From positions 1 to 57,094 of the forward strand of contig JANQLS010000088.1 of NCBI GenBank assembly GCA_028280485.1: a DNA stretch of 57,094 nt. The letters run 5' to 3'. Source of the DNA: Planctomycetota bacterium (GTDB lineage Bacteria; Planctomycetota; UBA8108; JACQVS01). Positions 34,348 through 43,930 of the stretch are shown piece after piece; position 1 is the stretch's first letter; every line of letters begins with the position of its first letter. Under the pieces are notes generated by a model. That model did no database searches, had not been told where the DNA came from, and worked only from the letters and a program-made list of their open reading frames with translations. The translations under genes and the position numbers were made by a program.

Positions 34348-35910
34348 TCACTCTTCTTCTTCATCGGGTGAGTTCTTACGAGCCACGGGAGCTTCTTGAG
34401 AATCCCCCCTCTTCTCGCGAAACTGTTTTTTAGGACTGAGATTCTCGAGAACTGGCTGTTCGACTTCGGGTTTGCTGACAACCAATTTATCCCGTCCAGT
34501 TTCCTTAGCTTTATAGAGAGCATCGTCGGCTGAACGAAGGAAGTCTTCGCCACTGATGTCTTTACCGCAGAAACAAATCCCCATACTGAGACTTAAAGAG
34601 AAGTTGTCATCCTCGATCCCGAAGTCATTCGAGCGGACGACATCTAAAAACTCTTGAGCGATTCGCCGGGCATCTTCTTCTGAAATTTCGGTAAGGAGAA
34701 CCACAAATTCATCTCCCCCATAGCGACAGATAAAATCGTATCCTCTGAAATTACGTTTTAAGAGCTGCCCCATCTCAGCCAAGATCTTATCACCGGCGAG
34801 GTGACCATAAGTATCATTGATCGTTTTAAAATAATCGATATCAATAAAGATCAACGTGAGCGGAAATTCATGTTCCTTACAGCGTTGAACTTCTTGGGGC
34901 AAACAGTCAGTAAAATAATGACGGTTGTAAACTCCAGTCAAAGGATCGGTGATGGATTGAATTCGAACCTCTTCGTAGAGTCGAAGGTTTTCCATCAACA
35001 AGGCGATCATATCGGCAAAAGTAGTCAGGGCATCTTTTTGCCACTTTCGAACGAGGTTAAGTTCATCAAAAAAGATTTTTTCGCGTTCGTGTAATTCTAT
35101 TTCGAGAAAGCCCAATGATTCTTCTCGTCCAGTGAGATTGACGAGGATCGATTGATCACATTCGAGGACCTTTTGTTCTTCGTTTTTAAAGAAATCGGTA
35201 TAGCGATTTTTTTCTGATAGCTTAAAGCTCTCGCCTTCGGTGGCTTGAGTCGAGTATTGAATCTGAAGCTCGTCTTCTTCGACCAGATAAAAACTCACCC
35301 CTTTATAGTTGAGGCCTTCACTCGTCAAAATCTTAGAGGCTCGCTCAAAGATCTCTTCGTTGGATACGGCTCCCAACAATGTCGTGGTTAATAGAGGCGT
35401 CTTTTTGATTTTTTCCGTGAATTGATAAATCAAGAGCGAAGACTTGATCGCATCTAAAGTCTTCCTTTTTTGAGTCGTAATCCGACCTTTCAGTTCCTTT
35501 TCAATTTCGCTTTCTAGCTTAACTGGACGGATATAAGCAAGTAAAAACTCTTGCCTTTCCCAGCGCAAAGAACTGAAGACGACTTGGGCTTTAAAATAGT
35601 CCCCAACAGACTTAATTCGAACTTCGACGGGATCTTGATCTTCAACGGTTTCTTTAGATCGACTGAATTTAAAGCTACGAAGATCATCAGGGTGAATGTA
35701 GGAATCTAAATGGAGACGATCCACCCCCTCGACTTCGGGATCAATGAGCTCACGAAATCCTTCATTACATCCTTCAATCCGACCATTAATCGGATTGATG
35801 ATGGCAACGGCATCCGGAGTACAAGTGCCGATGATGATCGACAACTCATCCGAAGTGAAGCGCGAAGCTAGTTGAAATACAGATGCAGTGCTTGGAACTT
35901 CGTTCCCCAT
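34348..35910 (-). CDS. PAS-GAF-GGDEF diguanylate cyclase
   Basis: This 520-aa soluble protein has a PAS-like domain (about 23-130), a GAF-like domain (about 180-310), and a GGDEF domain (about 318-480) beginning DPLTGVYNR. The active-site motif GGDEF at 398-402 is intact, so it should make c-di-GMP from two GTP. The inhibitory I-site RxxD (RGYD, 389-392) is present five residues before GGDEF, so product inhibition is likely. No EAL domain. The C-terminal 40 residues are charged and unstructured. Start ATG at 35910. Signal unknown. Single gene. Confidence 0.92.
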   Translation of the reverse strand: MGNEVPSTASVFQLASRFTSDELSIIIGTCTPDAVAIINPINGRIEGCNEGFRELIDPEVEGVDRLHLDSYIHPDDLRSFKFSRSKETVEDQDPVEVRIKSVGDYFKAQVVFSSLRWERQEFLLAYIRPVKLESEIEKELKGRITTQKRKTLDAIKSSLLIYQFTEKIKKTPLLTTTLLGAVSNEEIFERASKILTSEGLNYKGVSFYLVEEDELQIQYSTQATEGESFKLSEKNRYTDFFKNEEQKVLECDQSILVNLTGREESLGFLEIELHEREKIFFDELNLVRKWQKDALTTFADMIALLMENLRLYEEVRIQSITDPLTGVYNRHYFTDCLPQEVQRCKEHEFPLTLIFIDIDYFKTINDTYGHLAGDKILAEMGQLLKRNFRGYDFICRYGGDEFVVLLTEISEEDARRIAQEFLDVVRSNDFGIEDDNFSLSLSMGICFCGKDISGEDFLRSADDALYKAKETGRDKLVVSKPEVEQPVLENLSPKKQFREKRGDSQEAPVARKNSPDEEEE

Positions 35911-36459
35911 TGATCAGATTACACTCAATTCAAGTTAAAGATTACCGGTCGTTACTATCGAGATAGAAAACCAGCACGGAAAAGCTGAAGAAGTATACAA
36001 CAGTGAAGGTATTTGGCAGACCATAATGGATTTCCCTCAAATCCTGCCCCTAGTCTTTTCAATTCGTTTAAATCAATTCCGATAAATTCAATTTATAGAA
36101 CTTTGAGCAAGATTCCAAGAGATCGAGGATTCAGCATTCAGGAACTCAAGCCTCACCTTGCTTCTCAGGTACATTGGAAATTCAATTGAACAAAAACAGA
36201 ATCTCATTCGAGAGAACGTTAAAGGTTGGCTAAGAAAATTTAATATGCGTTGAAGAAGTCAAAATTTAATAACAAAACTCTAAGAACTCCTTCTCTAGTT
36301 CAACTTAACAAAGCATAAAAATCTTAAACTTTTTCCTGCGAAGATGACTTCGAGGAGTTAAGCTTCTTTTGTTCGAGTCAACGACTTGAACCTTCCACCA
36401 AGACTTCCACCCATCCCAACTTTCAACGATTCTCTGAAGCGAGCGAATAGGAGCCAATT
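35911..36459. other. intergenic, nothing recognised
   Basis: 549 AT-rich bases between divergent genes. No gene, repeat or operator is clear. Promoters for both flanking genes must lie here. Confidence 0.45.
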
Positions 36460-38643
36460 ATGTTTCTTACTTCCTCGTCTTTAAAACCATCACGTCATCA
36501 CTTAAATCTCGCACTTCAATTTAATAAGTTCATAAAACTTAATAAAACATTAATAAGAACGTGTCTGTTTATTAGTTGTCTATTACTAATAAACAGCTTA
36601 ATTCATGGCCGTTCTTTTGGAGATGAATTTGTCAGAGGAGATGTCAATTCCGATTTCACCATCAACCTAACGGACCCGTTAAACACCTTGGGTTATTTAT
36701 TCTTAGGAAATGTACCTCTATCTTGTGAAGATGCATTAGATTCCGATGATGACGGCCAACATTCTATAAACGACGCTATTTATACTTTAAGTTATTTATT
36801 TCTGGGAACTTCTCAACCTCCAAAACCTTTCCCTCAAGCAGGATCCGACCCGAGCGACGATCAACTAAGCTGCGGTGAAGAAGACCCGGTAGACTATGAG
36901 CTTCCAGATCACATCTCTTCGATGGATAAACTGTTAAACCCTTCTCAAGCCATCACTCAATCCGAATTTAGCTCAGCTGTTAAAGTTCCTTTAGACTTAC
37001 ACGAAGCGATTCAGAGTTTAGAAGAAGGTCAAGCCATCGCTTCACTCTGGGAGGGCGCACCGGAGCATTGGGTAGAAGGGTTAAGTATATTAGCGCCCAA
37101 AGATAACACGAAACCCATCGTTCAATTTGCGAATACAACCTTTAAACTTCCTGTGAATGGTTGTGTCAAAATTGCGGCTCAGCAAGTTGCGAGAAACTCC
37201 TTCTTGCCCAATACGGAAAAAGACATTTTCTTGAGAGGAGATGTGTCAGCAGACGGCAAAGTGGATGAAATCGACTTAGAAATGCTGGAAAACTCGCTTC
37301 TCAATCACATCTTTCATTACGAAGATCAAATGTGTGACGATGCTTGGGATGTCAACGATGATGGGGAAGTCAACTCCGACGATTACTTTCAACTTTACGA
37401 CTACCTCTTTGAAAGATCGTTTATTCCATTCCCGAATGAAACCACCGGTTGCGGTGTCGATCCTACACCCGACAATTTGGGTAATTGCGAAGCGGGTTAC
37501 TGTCGAGCGGGTCACGATCAACTTCAATTTAAAGCTGAACCCGAAGAGATTTGTGAACCCGGGTGGCATCGAGTGAAGGTAAGTGTTTCCAGGCTTACAA
37601 ATTCAGAAACAGGAGAACGCGTCGCGGACCCGGAATCAACGGTTGTTAGGGAAACACTGGTTTACGTGTGTTCCGCCGAAGAGGAATGCTCGGTGGAAAC
37701 AGAACAGCATATTTTTCCTATCTGGCCTTTTTTTTACTGTAAAGCCTATCTTACTGAAATCGTTCATCCCCCCATTCGAAAATCAAAGTTCTATTCTAGA
37801 AGTTTCAACGAGTTGGGGGAGCAAACGGGAGTCTCAGCTGATTCTGTCCCTCTAACGAATGGAGCCATCAGCTCGTTAGCGAGCCACAATGGAAAAGGCC
37901 CCCATCATCAGTTCACAACGAGGAGATCACAAACAAACTGTAAAACTCCTCGCACTCAGGATCAAGCCCAAGGATCAGGTTACGTTAAATATAGAATCAG
38001 TGCCCTTTGCTTCGATTTGTGGGGAAGAAAAATTAGTGGCTTAATAAATCCGAGTGTTTCAGCGGAGGGATTTTATCGCTCCACTCTTTTCGTCAATACT
38101 GATTCTTCAATGGACTCAAAGTGTTCTTCTTTCACTCCAGAGGTTGAAGCTTTAAGCCAAGACATGACTTCCTTCACAGTTGGAGAAAAAATTGGTTTTG
38201 TAAAAAGTGCTAGCCTCCAAAGCGGAAACAAAATCACCTTCTCCCCTAGAATTCAAATGGGCAATGGAATCTCTGTAGACCCGGATGGAAAGCCAACGAT
38301 TAACATAGATGCCTCAATTGAAATCTCTCAAACCGTTGAAGATGATACCGGTAGGTTAGAGCGAGATCTCTTCGCAAATAACACGGTTCATTATCCCTTT
38401 CAAGAAAGCGTTGAAATTGACTTGTTTGCTGAAGGCGAAACAAGATTTTCAGGAAAATTTCAATCACACGGACTTTCAGCCGTCTACGGGAGAGGGTGTG
38501 GAGTATGGGGAGTTGTCAAATTTGATATTCCATGGATGAGCCCCATACCCTTTTCATTTCGTCAACATTTGGAAGATGATGATGAAGTGAAAAAGGAGAT
38601 GGACTCCCTTTATGAAAGTTTTATGGAACACAATGCTCGCTAA
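36460..38643 (+). CDS. secreted protein with two dockerin-like pairs
   Basis: This 727-aa protein has a signal segment at about 31-50 (CLFISCLLLINSLIHG). The first dockerin-like pair (about 57-130) contains GDVNSDFTINLTDPLNTL...YLFLGN and SDDDGQHSINDAIYTL...YLFLGT. A second, EF-hand-like pair (about 265-330) contains GDVSADGKVDEIDLEML and DVNDDGEVNSDDYFQLY. The rest is Cys-containing beta-rich sequence with no recognised enzyme motif. Dockerin pairs at the N-terminus are unlike the protein at 8150, where they are C-terminal. Likely a calcium-binding surface or periplasmic protein. Single gene. Confidence 0.75.
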   Translation: MFLTSSSLKPSRHHLNLALQFNKFIKLNKTLIRTCLFISCLLLINSLIHGRSFGDEFVRGDVNSDFTINLTDPLNTLGYLFLGNVPLSCEDALDSDDDGQHSINDAIYTLSYLFLGTSQPPKPFPQAGSDPSDDQLSCGEEDPVDYELPDHISSMDKLLNPSQAITQSEFSSAVKVPLDLHEAIQSLEEGQAIASLWEGAPEHWVEGLSILAPKDNTKPIVQFANTTFKLPVNGCVKIAAQQVARNSFLPNTEKDIFLRGDVSADGKVDEIDLEMLENSLLNHIFHYEDQMCDDAWDVNDDGEVNSDDYFQLYDYLFERSFIPFPNETTGCGVDPTPDNLGNCEAGYCRAGHDQLQFKAEPEEICEPGWHRVKVSVSRLTNSETGERVADPESTVVRETLVYVCSAEEECSVETEQHIFPIWPFFYCKAYLTEIVHPPIRKSKFYSRSFNELGEQTGVSADSVPLTNGAISSLASHNGKGPHHQFTTRRSQTNCKTPRTQDQAQGSGYVKYRISALCFDLWGRKISGLINPSVSAEGFYRSTLFVNTDSSMDSKCSSFTPEVEALSQDMTSFTVGEKIGFVKSASLQSGNKITFSPRIQMGNGISVDPDGKPTINIDASIEISQTVEDDTGRLERDLFANNTVHYPFQESVEIDLFAEGETRFSGKFQSHGLSAVYGRGCGVWGVVKFDIPWMSPIPFSFRQHLEDDDEVKKEMDSLYESFMEHNAR

Positions 38644-39579
38644 GGAAAAATGGATCTAAGCCGACCCAGATGCCCCCTCCAATCTAAAAGTCTAATTCTC
38701 TTCAAACCGAATCTTTCTATTCAAAAACCCCGCATCTGGAATTCGGCTTCATTCGCAACGACCCCGGGCGTACTCGTTACGCTCGGGGTTTTATGTAGTC
38801 CGCACGTTCCACGTGCGGCCCTTCTAACAATCACCACTAACTTCAACCCTCCATCAAAACAATGGAAGCTTATCTCATTCCGAGCCTCAAGCGTTGCGAA
38901 GGCAAGGAGTGACTGAAAACGGAAAACGATCCCGTTCACCCTCCGACCACGAACTTTCCACGCATCGAAGACACAGCTATAAAAAGCTACTATATTTAAA
39001 CTTACAACAAAACCCCGGCAAAAAATGCCGTACTTTATTTAGAAGCAGGGCGCCCCAGAGAAAAAACTTCAGTGAACCCCTTTTCAAAGCATTCGTCCGG
39101 AGTTCCTGAAATTTAAACGTTGGACCTTTTGTAAATATTGATTAATCAATTATTTATCTCATTCAATTAGGGCTGTCCCTTTAGTTGGCTTCACCCATCG
39201 AACAAAATAGCAAGTGGATCACTCTCGAAACCCATCTACACATGAGTATCAGAAAAGTTATAATCCGGGCTTCACATCATTGAATGCCCTGAGAAAGGCC
39301 CTGAGAAACCAAGCCCTAAAAGCTTAATTCAAAAGTACTTGAAGCCCTCAGGTAAGCTACCCCAGCCGACTCTCAAAGCATTCAGTTTGCAACCAGTTGG
39401 ATTCTAAATGACCCCATCGAATGAGCTGACTATCCATGACAGTTTCATCATGAACCAGGTCTTAACTTGAGAAACGAGTGAAGGTCTTAGTAACTATCGA
39501 TCTCTATGACTCTTTCCTCACATTGAAAGTTAATTAAAGAATCCAACCCCCCTTCGTTCAACTGACAGGAGGCACCGCG
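38644..39579. other. long intergenic with terminator and repeat
   Basis: 936 bases. A terminator (38761-38792) and one TAGTCCGCACGTTCCACGTG repeat (38795-38820) are the only clear signals. Short open stretches lack RBS and family features. Confidence 0.5.
38761..38792 (+). terminator. terminator with adjoining TAGTCCGC repeat
   Basis: ACCCCGGGCGT pairs with ACGCTCGGGGT and is followed by TTTTA. It lies 117 bp after the dockerin gene, then a TAGTCCGC hairpin. Confidence 0.75.
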
Positions 39580-40389
39580 GTGAAAGCCAAAGAAGTATTG
39601 AAGGATGTTTGGAGCCATATCTCTAAAAAAGAGACCCAAATTAAAACAGCTCTAGAAAACTACCCTGAAGAAATATTAGATCTGGTTATCTTCCACAAGA
39701 TTAACTTTTACCTGCCCCCTCCCGAAGCTTTGCAAAGCTTTCAACGGCTTAAAACGGATTTCGTAGATTGGAATGAAATTAGAATCAGCCCAATCCCCGA
39801 AATTCAGGAAGCCATCGATGCGCCGGATCACTCCTTGTCTTTAGCTGTCTTTATTAAAGACCTCCTCGACTTCCTGCATCATGAAAAACATACCGTCAGC
39901 TTGGAATCCCTTGCAGAGGAAAACATCAGTGACATCCGCAGGTTTCTAAAGCAAATAAAAGGTGTTGAAAGTTCTACGATCAACTTGGTGCTTCGTCAGC
40001 GGAGAGAATACCCGATGGTCCCAGTTGATACCCGGATGGAAAGTACCCTCGAACGTTTGAATTTGGTGAAGGCAGACCTCACTTGCGACCAAAAGGGAAA
40101 AGCCCTTCACGAGATGCTCGAAACTGAAGATGGACTTATCCTCCACCACTTCTTTTTAGCTCACAGTCGAGACATCTGTCCTCCAGAAGACGAAGACGTT
40201 CAATGCTCCGCCTGCGACTTAAAGTCTTGCTGCCAGTTCTACGTCAAAATGTCGAAGAAGAAAAAGAAGAAAAAGGCTACTGCTGCCGCTAAGCCCGCAA
40301 AGAAGAAGGTAGCTAAAAAAGCGGCTAAAAAGGTAGCTAAGAAGGTCGCCAAAAAAGCCAAAGCAAAGAAAAAGGCGAAGAAGAAATAA
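39580..40389 (+). CDS. endonuclease III-like HhH-GPD protein with H1-like tail
   Basis: This 269-aa protein has a helix-hairpin-helix at about 133-150 (IKGVESSTINLVL) and the catalytic-type Asp in VPVDTR (D150). Where Nth has the lysine nucleophile the sequence has Ser, as in MutY-type monofunctional enzymes. Cysteines at 200, 209, 212 and 217/218 fit a 4Fe-4S loop (C-x8-C-x2-C-x5-C). From residue 225 on comes a K/A-rich histone-H1-like tail (repeats of AKK and VAKK). It probably binds DNA and may act in base-excision repair; the glycosylase substrate is unknown. GTG start with an excellent RBS (ACAGGAGGCACC). Confidence 0.82.
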   Translation: MKAKEVLKDVWSHISKKETQIKTALENYPEEILDLVIFHKINFYLPPPEALQSFQRLKTDFVDWNEIRISPIPEIQEAIDAPDHSLSLAVFIKDLLDFLHHEKHTVSLESLAEENISDIRRFLKQIKGVESSTINLVLRQRREYPMVPVDTRMESTLERLNLVKADLTCDQKGKALHEMLETEDGLILHHFFLAHSRDICPPEDEDVQCSACDLKSCCQFYVKMSKKKKKKKATAAAKPAKKKVAKKAAKKVAKKVAKKAKAKKKAKKK

Positions 40390-40637
40390 TCTTCCCCTCC
40401 TAGTATTAGAGGAACTTCTCAGAATTGGCCCCGAGGGCAAAATCACTATATATTTAACATAGGCCCTCGCCCCTTCTTCAAACCTGAATTTTCACTTGAA
40501 AATAGAGCGAAGCTCCCTTTTCATTGAGAAATATTCATCCTTTTATCATGCGGATATCCGCGTGGATCTAGTCGATGAGTACCGGAGCTAAACGGGTATA
40601 ACCCAGAGACCTACACCAGATACAAATCGGATATAAA
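40390..40637. other. spacer with GC-rich inverted repeat
   Basis: CCCCGAGGGC (about 40428-40438) is the complement of GCCCTCG (40462-40468), forming a loose stem between the HhH gene and yebC. Confidence 0.4.
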
Positions 40638-41432
40638 ATGGCTGGACACTCAAAATGGGCTAACATCAAACACAAGAAAGCAGCTGCCGATAACAAACGC
40701 GGTAAGTTGTTCAGCAAGTTAGCCAAGCACATCATGATTGCTGCAAGAAACGGCGGAGGCAATCCTGTCGACAATTTGAAGCTTCGATATTGCATCGAAC
40801 GAGCACGTGCAGTCTCAATGCCTAAAGACTCCATCGAGAGAGCCATCAAAAAGGGATCTGGCGAACTCGAAGGTGGCGAATTAGCCGAGATTACCTATGA
40901 AGGTATCACTGCCGGTGGCGCTTCCGTCATCATCGAAGTGGTGACGGATAACCGCAATCGAACGGGAGGTGAAGTTAGAAACCTCTTGGAAAAACGTGGC
41001 GGCAGCTTAGGAAAGACCGGTTCGGTCACCTGGAAATTTGATCGTGCGGGCGTCCTTGAGCTCGACAAATCGGCCCTTGAAGAAGAAGAACTTTTTGAAG
41101 TGGTGATCGATGCCGGGGCCGAAGATCTCAAAACTGAAGGCGACGTCTACCAAGTCATCACCACCCCCGATGCCCTGGAGACAGTGCGGGAAGCCATCGA
41201 AAAATTAGATAACGAAAAGAACCCCAAAAAAGAAAAAGCTTGGGGTGAAGATGATGATGCCGCTCCCCTATTCAGCAAATTTGAATTGGACTGGATCCCG
41301 CAAAACTTAATCCCTCTCGATGTCGACACGGGTAAAAAAGTTTTAGACGTCTTGAATATCCTTGAAGATCACGACGACGTTCAAAACGTTTACTGCGATG
41401 CTGACCTTCCCGAGGAACTCTTTCAAGAGTAG
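40638..41432 (+). CDS. yebC: YebC/PmpR-family (TACO1) regulator
   Basis: This 264-aa protein has the family opening MAGHSKWANIKHKKAAADNKRGKLFSKL in abbreviated form (residues 1-28) and the typical YEGITAGGASVIIEVVTDNRNRT and KTGSVTWKFDRAG blocks. The family is known as transcriptional regulators or, for TACO1/YebC, as factors that help translate stalling motifs. Cytoplasmic. An insertion rich in K, E and D (about 195-212) is slightly unusual. ATG start. The stop TAG begins a TAGTCCGC repeat. Confidence 0.94.
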   Translation: MAGHSKWANIKHKKAAADNKRGKLFSKLAKHIMIAARNGGGNPVDNLKLRYCIERARAVSMPKDSIERAIKKGSGELEGGELAEITYEGITAGGASVIIEVVTDNRNRTGGEVRNLLEKRGGSLGKTGSVTWKFDRAGVLELDKSALEEEELFEVVIDAGAEDLKTEGDVYQVITTPDALETVREAIEKLDNEKNPKKEKAWGEDDDAAPLFSKFELDWIPQNLIPLDVDTGKKVLDVLNILEDHDDVQNVYCDADLPEELFQE

Positions 41433-41439
41433 TCCGCAG

Positions 41440-41631
41440 TAATGATGGTCGCTTCCTCCTTCGTGCAAATTCGCTTCGCTCACGCACTCCCTCCGTAATG
41501 ATGGTCGCGGCTATCGGCCGCTCCTTCGTGCAAATTCGCTTCGCTCACGCACTCCCTCAGTAATGATGGTCGCGGCTATCGGCCGCTCCTTCGTGCAAAT
41601 TCGCTTCGCTCACGCACTCCCTAAAGTAATA
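41440..41631. repeat. three tandem ~65-bp 'TAATGATGGTCGC' units
   Basis: Units start at about 41440, 41496 and 41564 and end at about 41631. The second and third are nearly identical (TAATGATGGTCGCGGCTATC...CGCACTCCCT); the first lacks the CGGCTATCGGC block. Same family as 3020-3150 and 22690-22830. Confidence 0.88.
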
Positions 41632-41670
41632 GGCACACGTCGAGGCTGAGACTTTTTAAGACCCTCCAAC

Positions 41671-41731
41671 TTAACTAGCCCGAAGCGCTAGCGAGGGGTT
41701 CTTTCCCTCGCTAGCGCTTCGGGCTAGTTAA
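41671..41731. repeat. perfect 27-bp palindrome, 7-nt loop
   Basis: TTAACTAGCCCGAAGCGCTA... (27 bp) and its exact reverse complement flank GTTCTTT. It is built from two head-to-head copies of the CCCGAAGCGCTAGCGAGGG repeat. A second inverted pair (AGCCCGGAGCGTAAGCGACGGGA) follows at 41816-41838 and 41924-41948. Confidence 0.9.
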
Positions 41732-41990
41732 GGCTTTAGTTCTACTAGATTGGAATCCGACTCTGACTAAGTTGGATAAAAATTCACAACAAAGTATTCA
41801 GCACCACTATTAATAAGCCCGGAGCGTAAGCGACGGGACAATGCTAAGATATTTCGTGGGTGGAAATTAAATGCCTGAATTATCCCTAAAGACGTACCGA
41901 TGTGGATTCATCGCAATGACGTATCCCGTCGCTTACGCTCCGGGCTTACTAATGTATTTCGCAAAAATTTACAACCTCGGCACGTGCGGA

Positions 41991-42479
41991 CTACCTTAAA
42001 CTCCGAATCGATTGCTCAATCGAAACTTCGTATTTTTCGTATATCTCTACCGGGGCTAAATATTCGGCAACACGAATAGTATTTGCCGACCATCCTGGGA
42101 TGACAAACATAGCAAAGAGATAGCGGTGGGGAACTCCATTGAGAGTCGACTCAAAAGTTAACAAAGTACCTTCCCTGCCCGTTCCATCCTGAATTTTTTC
42201 TTCAGAGATCGAGAGATACCCCCGGTTTTTGACAAACTCTTCCTGAATCGCTTCTGACCAAAAGGCGAGATCACCTTGATTCGCATCCTTAAACTCTCGC
42301 ACCCAAAATCGTGCTTCATCGGACGACAGGGCCTTGATCTGGTCGAGTTCCTCCTGAACGATCAAAAAATGTTTCGGTGGATCGATCGTTAAACATCCTG
42401 AAAACCAAAAGACGCTCATCACGCCCAATAAGACTTTTTGAATACAGCCCCAGCTTTTTTGGATTTGATACTTTCTCAT
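41991..42479 (-). CDS. hypothetical lipoprotein
   Basis: This 162-aa protein has a signal with lipobox (VMSVFWFSGC). The mature part has no recognised motif and alternates strands and helices (FLIVQEELDQIKAL, GYLSISEEKIQDG). The ATG at 42479 is chosen because it follows the stop of the DUF4349 gene by one base, suggesting coupling; a longer frame to 42575 would overlap that gene. The stop TAG begins a GTAGTCCGCACGTG repeat. Cell-envelope role only by location. Confidence 0.72.
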   Translation of the reverse strand: MRKYQIQKSWGCIQKVLLGVMSVFWFSGCLTIDPPKHFLIVQEELDQIKALSSDEARFWVREFKDANQGDLAFWSEAIQEEFVKNRGYLSISEEKIQDGTGREGTLLTFESTLNGVPHRYLFAMFVIPGWSANTIRVAEYLAPVEIYEKYEVSIEQSIRSLR

Positions 42480-42480
42480 C

Positions 42481-43281
42481 TTAAAACTCCTCCAGCAGAC
42501 TTTGAATACCAACTCGACGAATCCAGGGAAAAGGGCTTTGTGTCCGATGGCGGTGATGGCGAGGAGGAGGTGCATTCGTACGAAATTCGATCGTTAATGT
42601 TGAGAGAGCGATTTGATCTTGGAGGTGGCGCATCTCTCCTTTCATGCGCTCTAAGCTCTCAGTCAGCCGATGGATCTCTTTTTCTATCTTTAAGATATCT
42701 TCAACCTTTTCAGCTTTTTTCAAGAGTTCGACCAGTCTTTCCAATGCTTTTTCTGCCGTATTAATCCTCAATTCCAAATCGAAATAATTGCGAGTGACAT
42801 CCGAAGCTTGAATTTCTTTTTTCAAGAGCTGTCCATATCGAGGAAGAGCTTTCACCACTTCTTGAAACGACTTTGCCGGCACTCGACACACGATCATGGA
42901 ATCTCTTCTCAGAGAAAGATGCCCTTTGAGGGAAGAAACGTACTCGATGAGCTTATCAATAGAATCTTCAATATTCGGAGATAGAACCGTAAACTTCCCG
43001 GTATAAATCACCTTCCGATTTGGATGCCCCTCTTCTCCTTCCGGTGGATCCGCTTCGGGTTCACCTCCCTCTAAACTCGCATACCGTGTTTTTTTCGACC
43101 CGGAAATGCTGCTAGGGGAACTATAGTCATCGTAACTCGTCAATCCTCCGATCGTTTTTTCCCGTGATAATTCAAACGGGGTCGAAACTCGCTGAGTACT
43201 AGAAACACTTTCAGGGACCGGAAGTTGACACCCGAATCCTCCAAGCATTACCCATACGGCGATCAGTATTATTCGTTTCAT
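42481..43281 (-). CDS. DUF4349-type lipoprotein
   Basis: This 266-aa protein has an N-terminal lipobox (VMLGGFGC, Cys about 18). A DUF4349-like domain (about 88-235) has IYTGKFTVLSPNIEDSIDKL and VTRNYFDLELRINTAEKALERL. A coiled-coil segment (VEDILKIEKEIHRLTESLERM) and QIALSTLTIEFR follow. Usual members end in a C-terminal membrane helix; this one stops after a His/Arg-rich tail. Role in the family unknown. It is coupled to the lipoprotein gene at 41991. Confidence 0.8.
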   Translation of the reverse strand: MKRIILIAVWVMLGGFGCQLPVPESVSSTQRVSTPFELSREKTIGGLTSYDDYSSPSSISGSKKTRYASLEGGEPEADPPEGEEGHPNRKVIYTGKFTVLSPNIEDSIDKLIEYVSSLKGHLSLRRDSMIVCRVPAKSFQEVVKALPRYGQLLKKEIQASDVTRNYFDLELRINTAEKALERLVELLKKAEKVEDILKIEKEIHRLTESLERMKGEMRHLQDQIALSTLTIEFRTNAPPPRHHRHRTQSPFPWIRRVGIQSLLEEF

Positions 43282-43395
43282 GAGATGATGTTTCCACTTT
43301 AGGTTCCAAATACCGTTAATTCTAAATACGAATTGGATTCACATCTCATTAAGGAACGAGAACGCACCTTTTGTTCAATTAAATTCAATTTTTAC

Positions 43396-43424
43396 AAAAA
43401 AAAAGCGCGCCTTCGAAAAGACGC
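43396..43424 (-). terminator. terminator for DUF2203 gene
   Basis: On the minus strand GTGCGTC...GGCGCGC forms a short stem with a TTTTCGAA top and is followed by nine T. It lies 48 bp after the DUF2203 stop. Confidence 0.65.
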
Positions 43425-43471
43425 ACTCTTAATTCTATTTTCAACCACTCTACTTGATCGTCGGTGACCGA

Positions 43472-43930
43472 TCAGTTTTTTTCCTTCAAAGTGGAGCTAT
43501 CGGGGCTCTCACTTAGGAATTGACTTCGATCTTCAATTTTGACTCGATCATTGTAGCTTTCGTCGAGCTCATGCCAAAATTCGACGGACTCGTCATCCAA
43601 TCCCCAACAGAGGAAAACCTTTCTTCCGTGATAAAGAGAAGGGAAATTGATGATCCCTCTTTTAAACTCTTCGACGAAACAACCTAAATCTTCAACTTCG
43701 CGAATGTAATTGTTGATTCGTTCGATCAAGAGGTTGAGTTCGGTCTTAAGCTCTTCAATCTCTTGATTATCGTGATCACCTTGATCATCTCTTTTAGATT
43801 TTTCTAACGACTCTAACTCACTGCGCTTTGAAATGATTTGGTTCCAGCTCGAGCGGATGTCAACAACGATGCTTCTTAAAAGCGGCAACATTCGATTAGC
43901 TTCGTGAATCGTCAACAGCTTGGATTTCAT
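43472..43930 (-). CDS. DUF2203 family protein
   Basis: This 152-aa soluble protein opens with the family pattern LTIHEANRMLPLLRSIVVDI. It has a long coiled-coil (about 28-85) and the conserved end block GIINFPSLYHGRKVFLCWG...EFWHELDE. Function of the family is unknown. ATG start; own terminator; probably a single gene. Confidence 0.85.
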   Translation of the reverse strand: MKSKLLTIHEANRMLPLLRSIVVDIRSSWNQIISKRSELESLEKSKRDDQGDHDNQEIEELKTELNLLIERINNYIREVEDLGCFVEEFKRGIINFPSLYHGRKVFLCWGLDDESVEFWHELDESYNDRVKIEDRSQFLSESPDSSTLKEKN

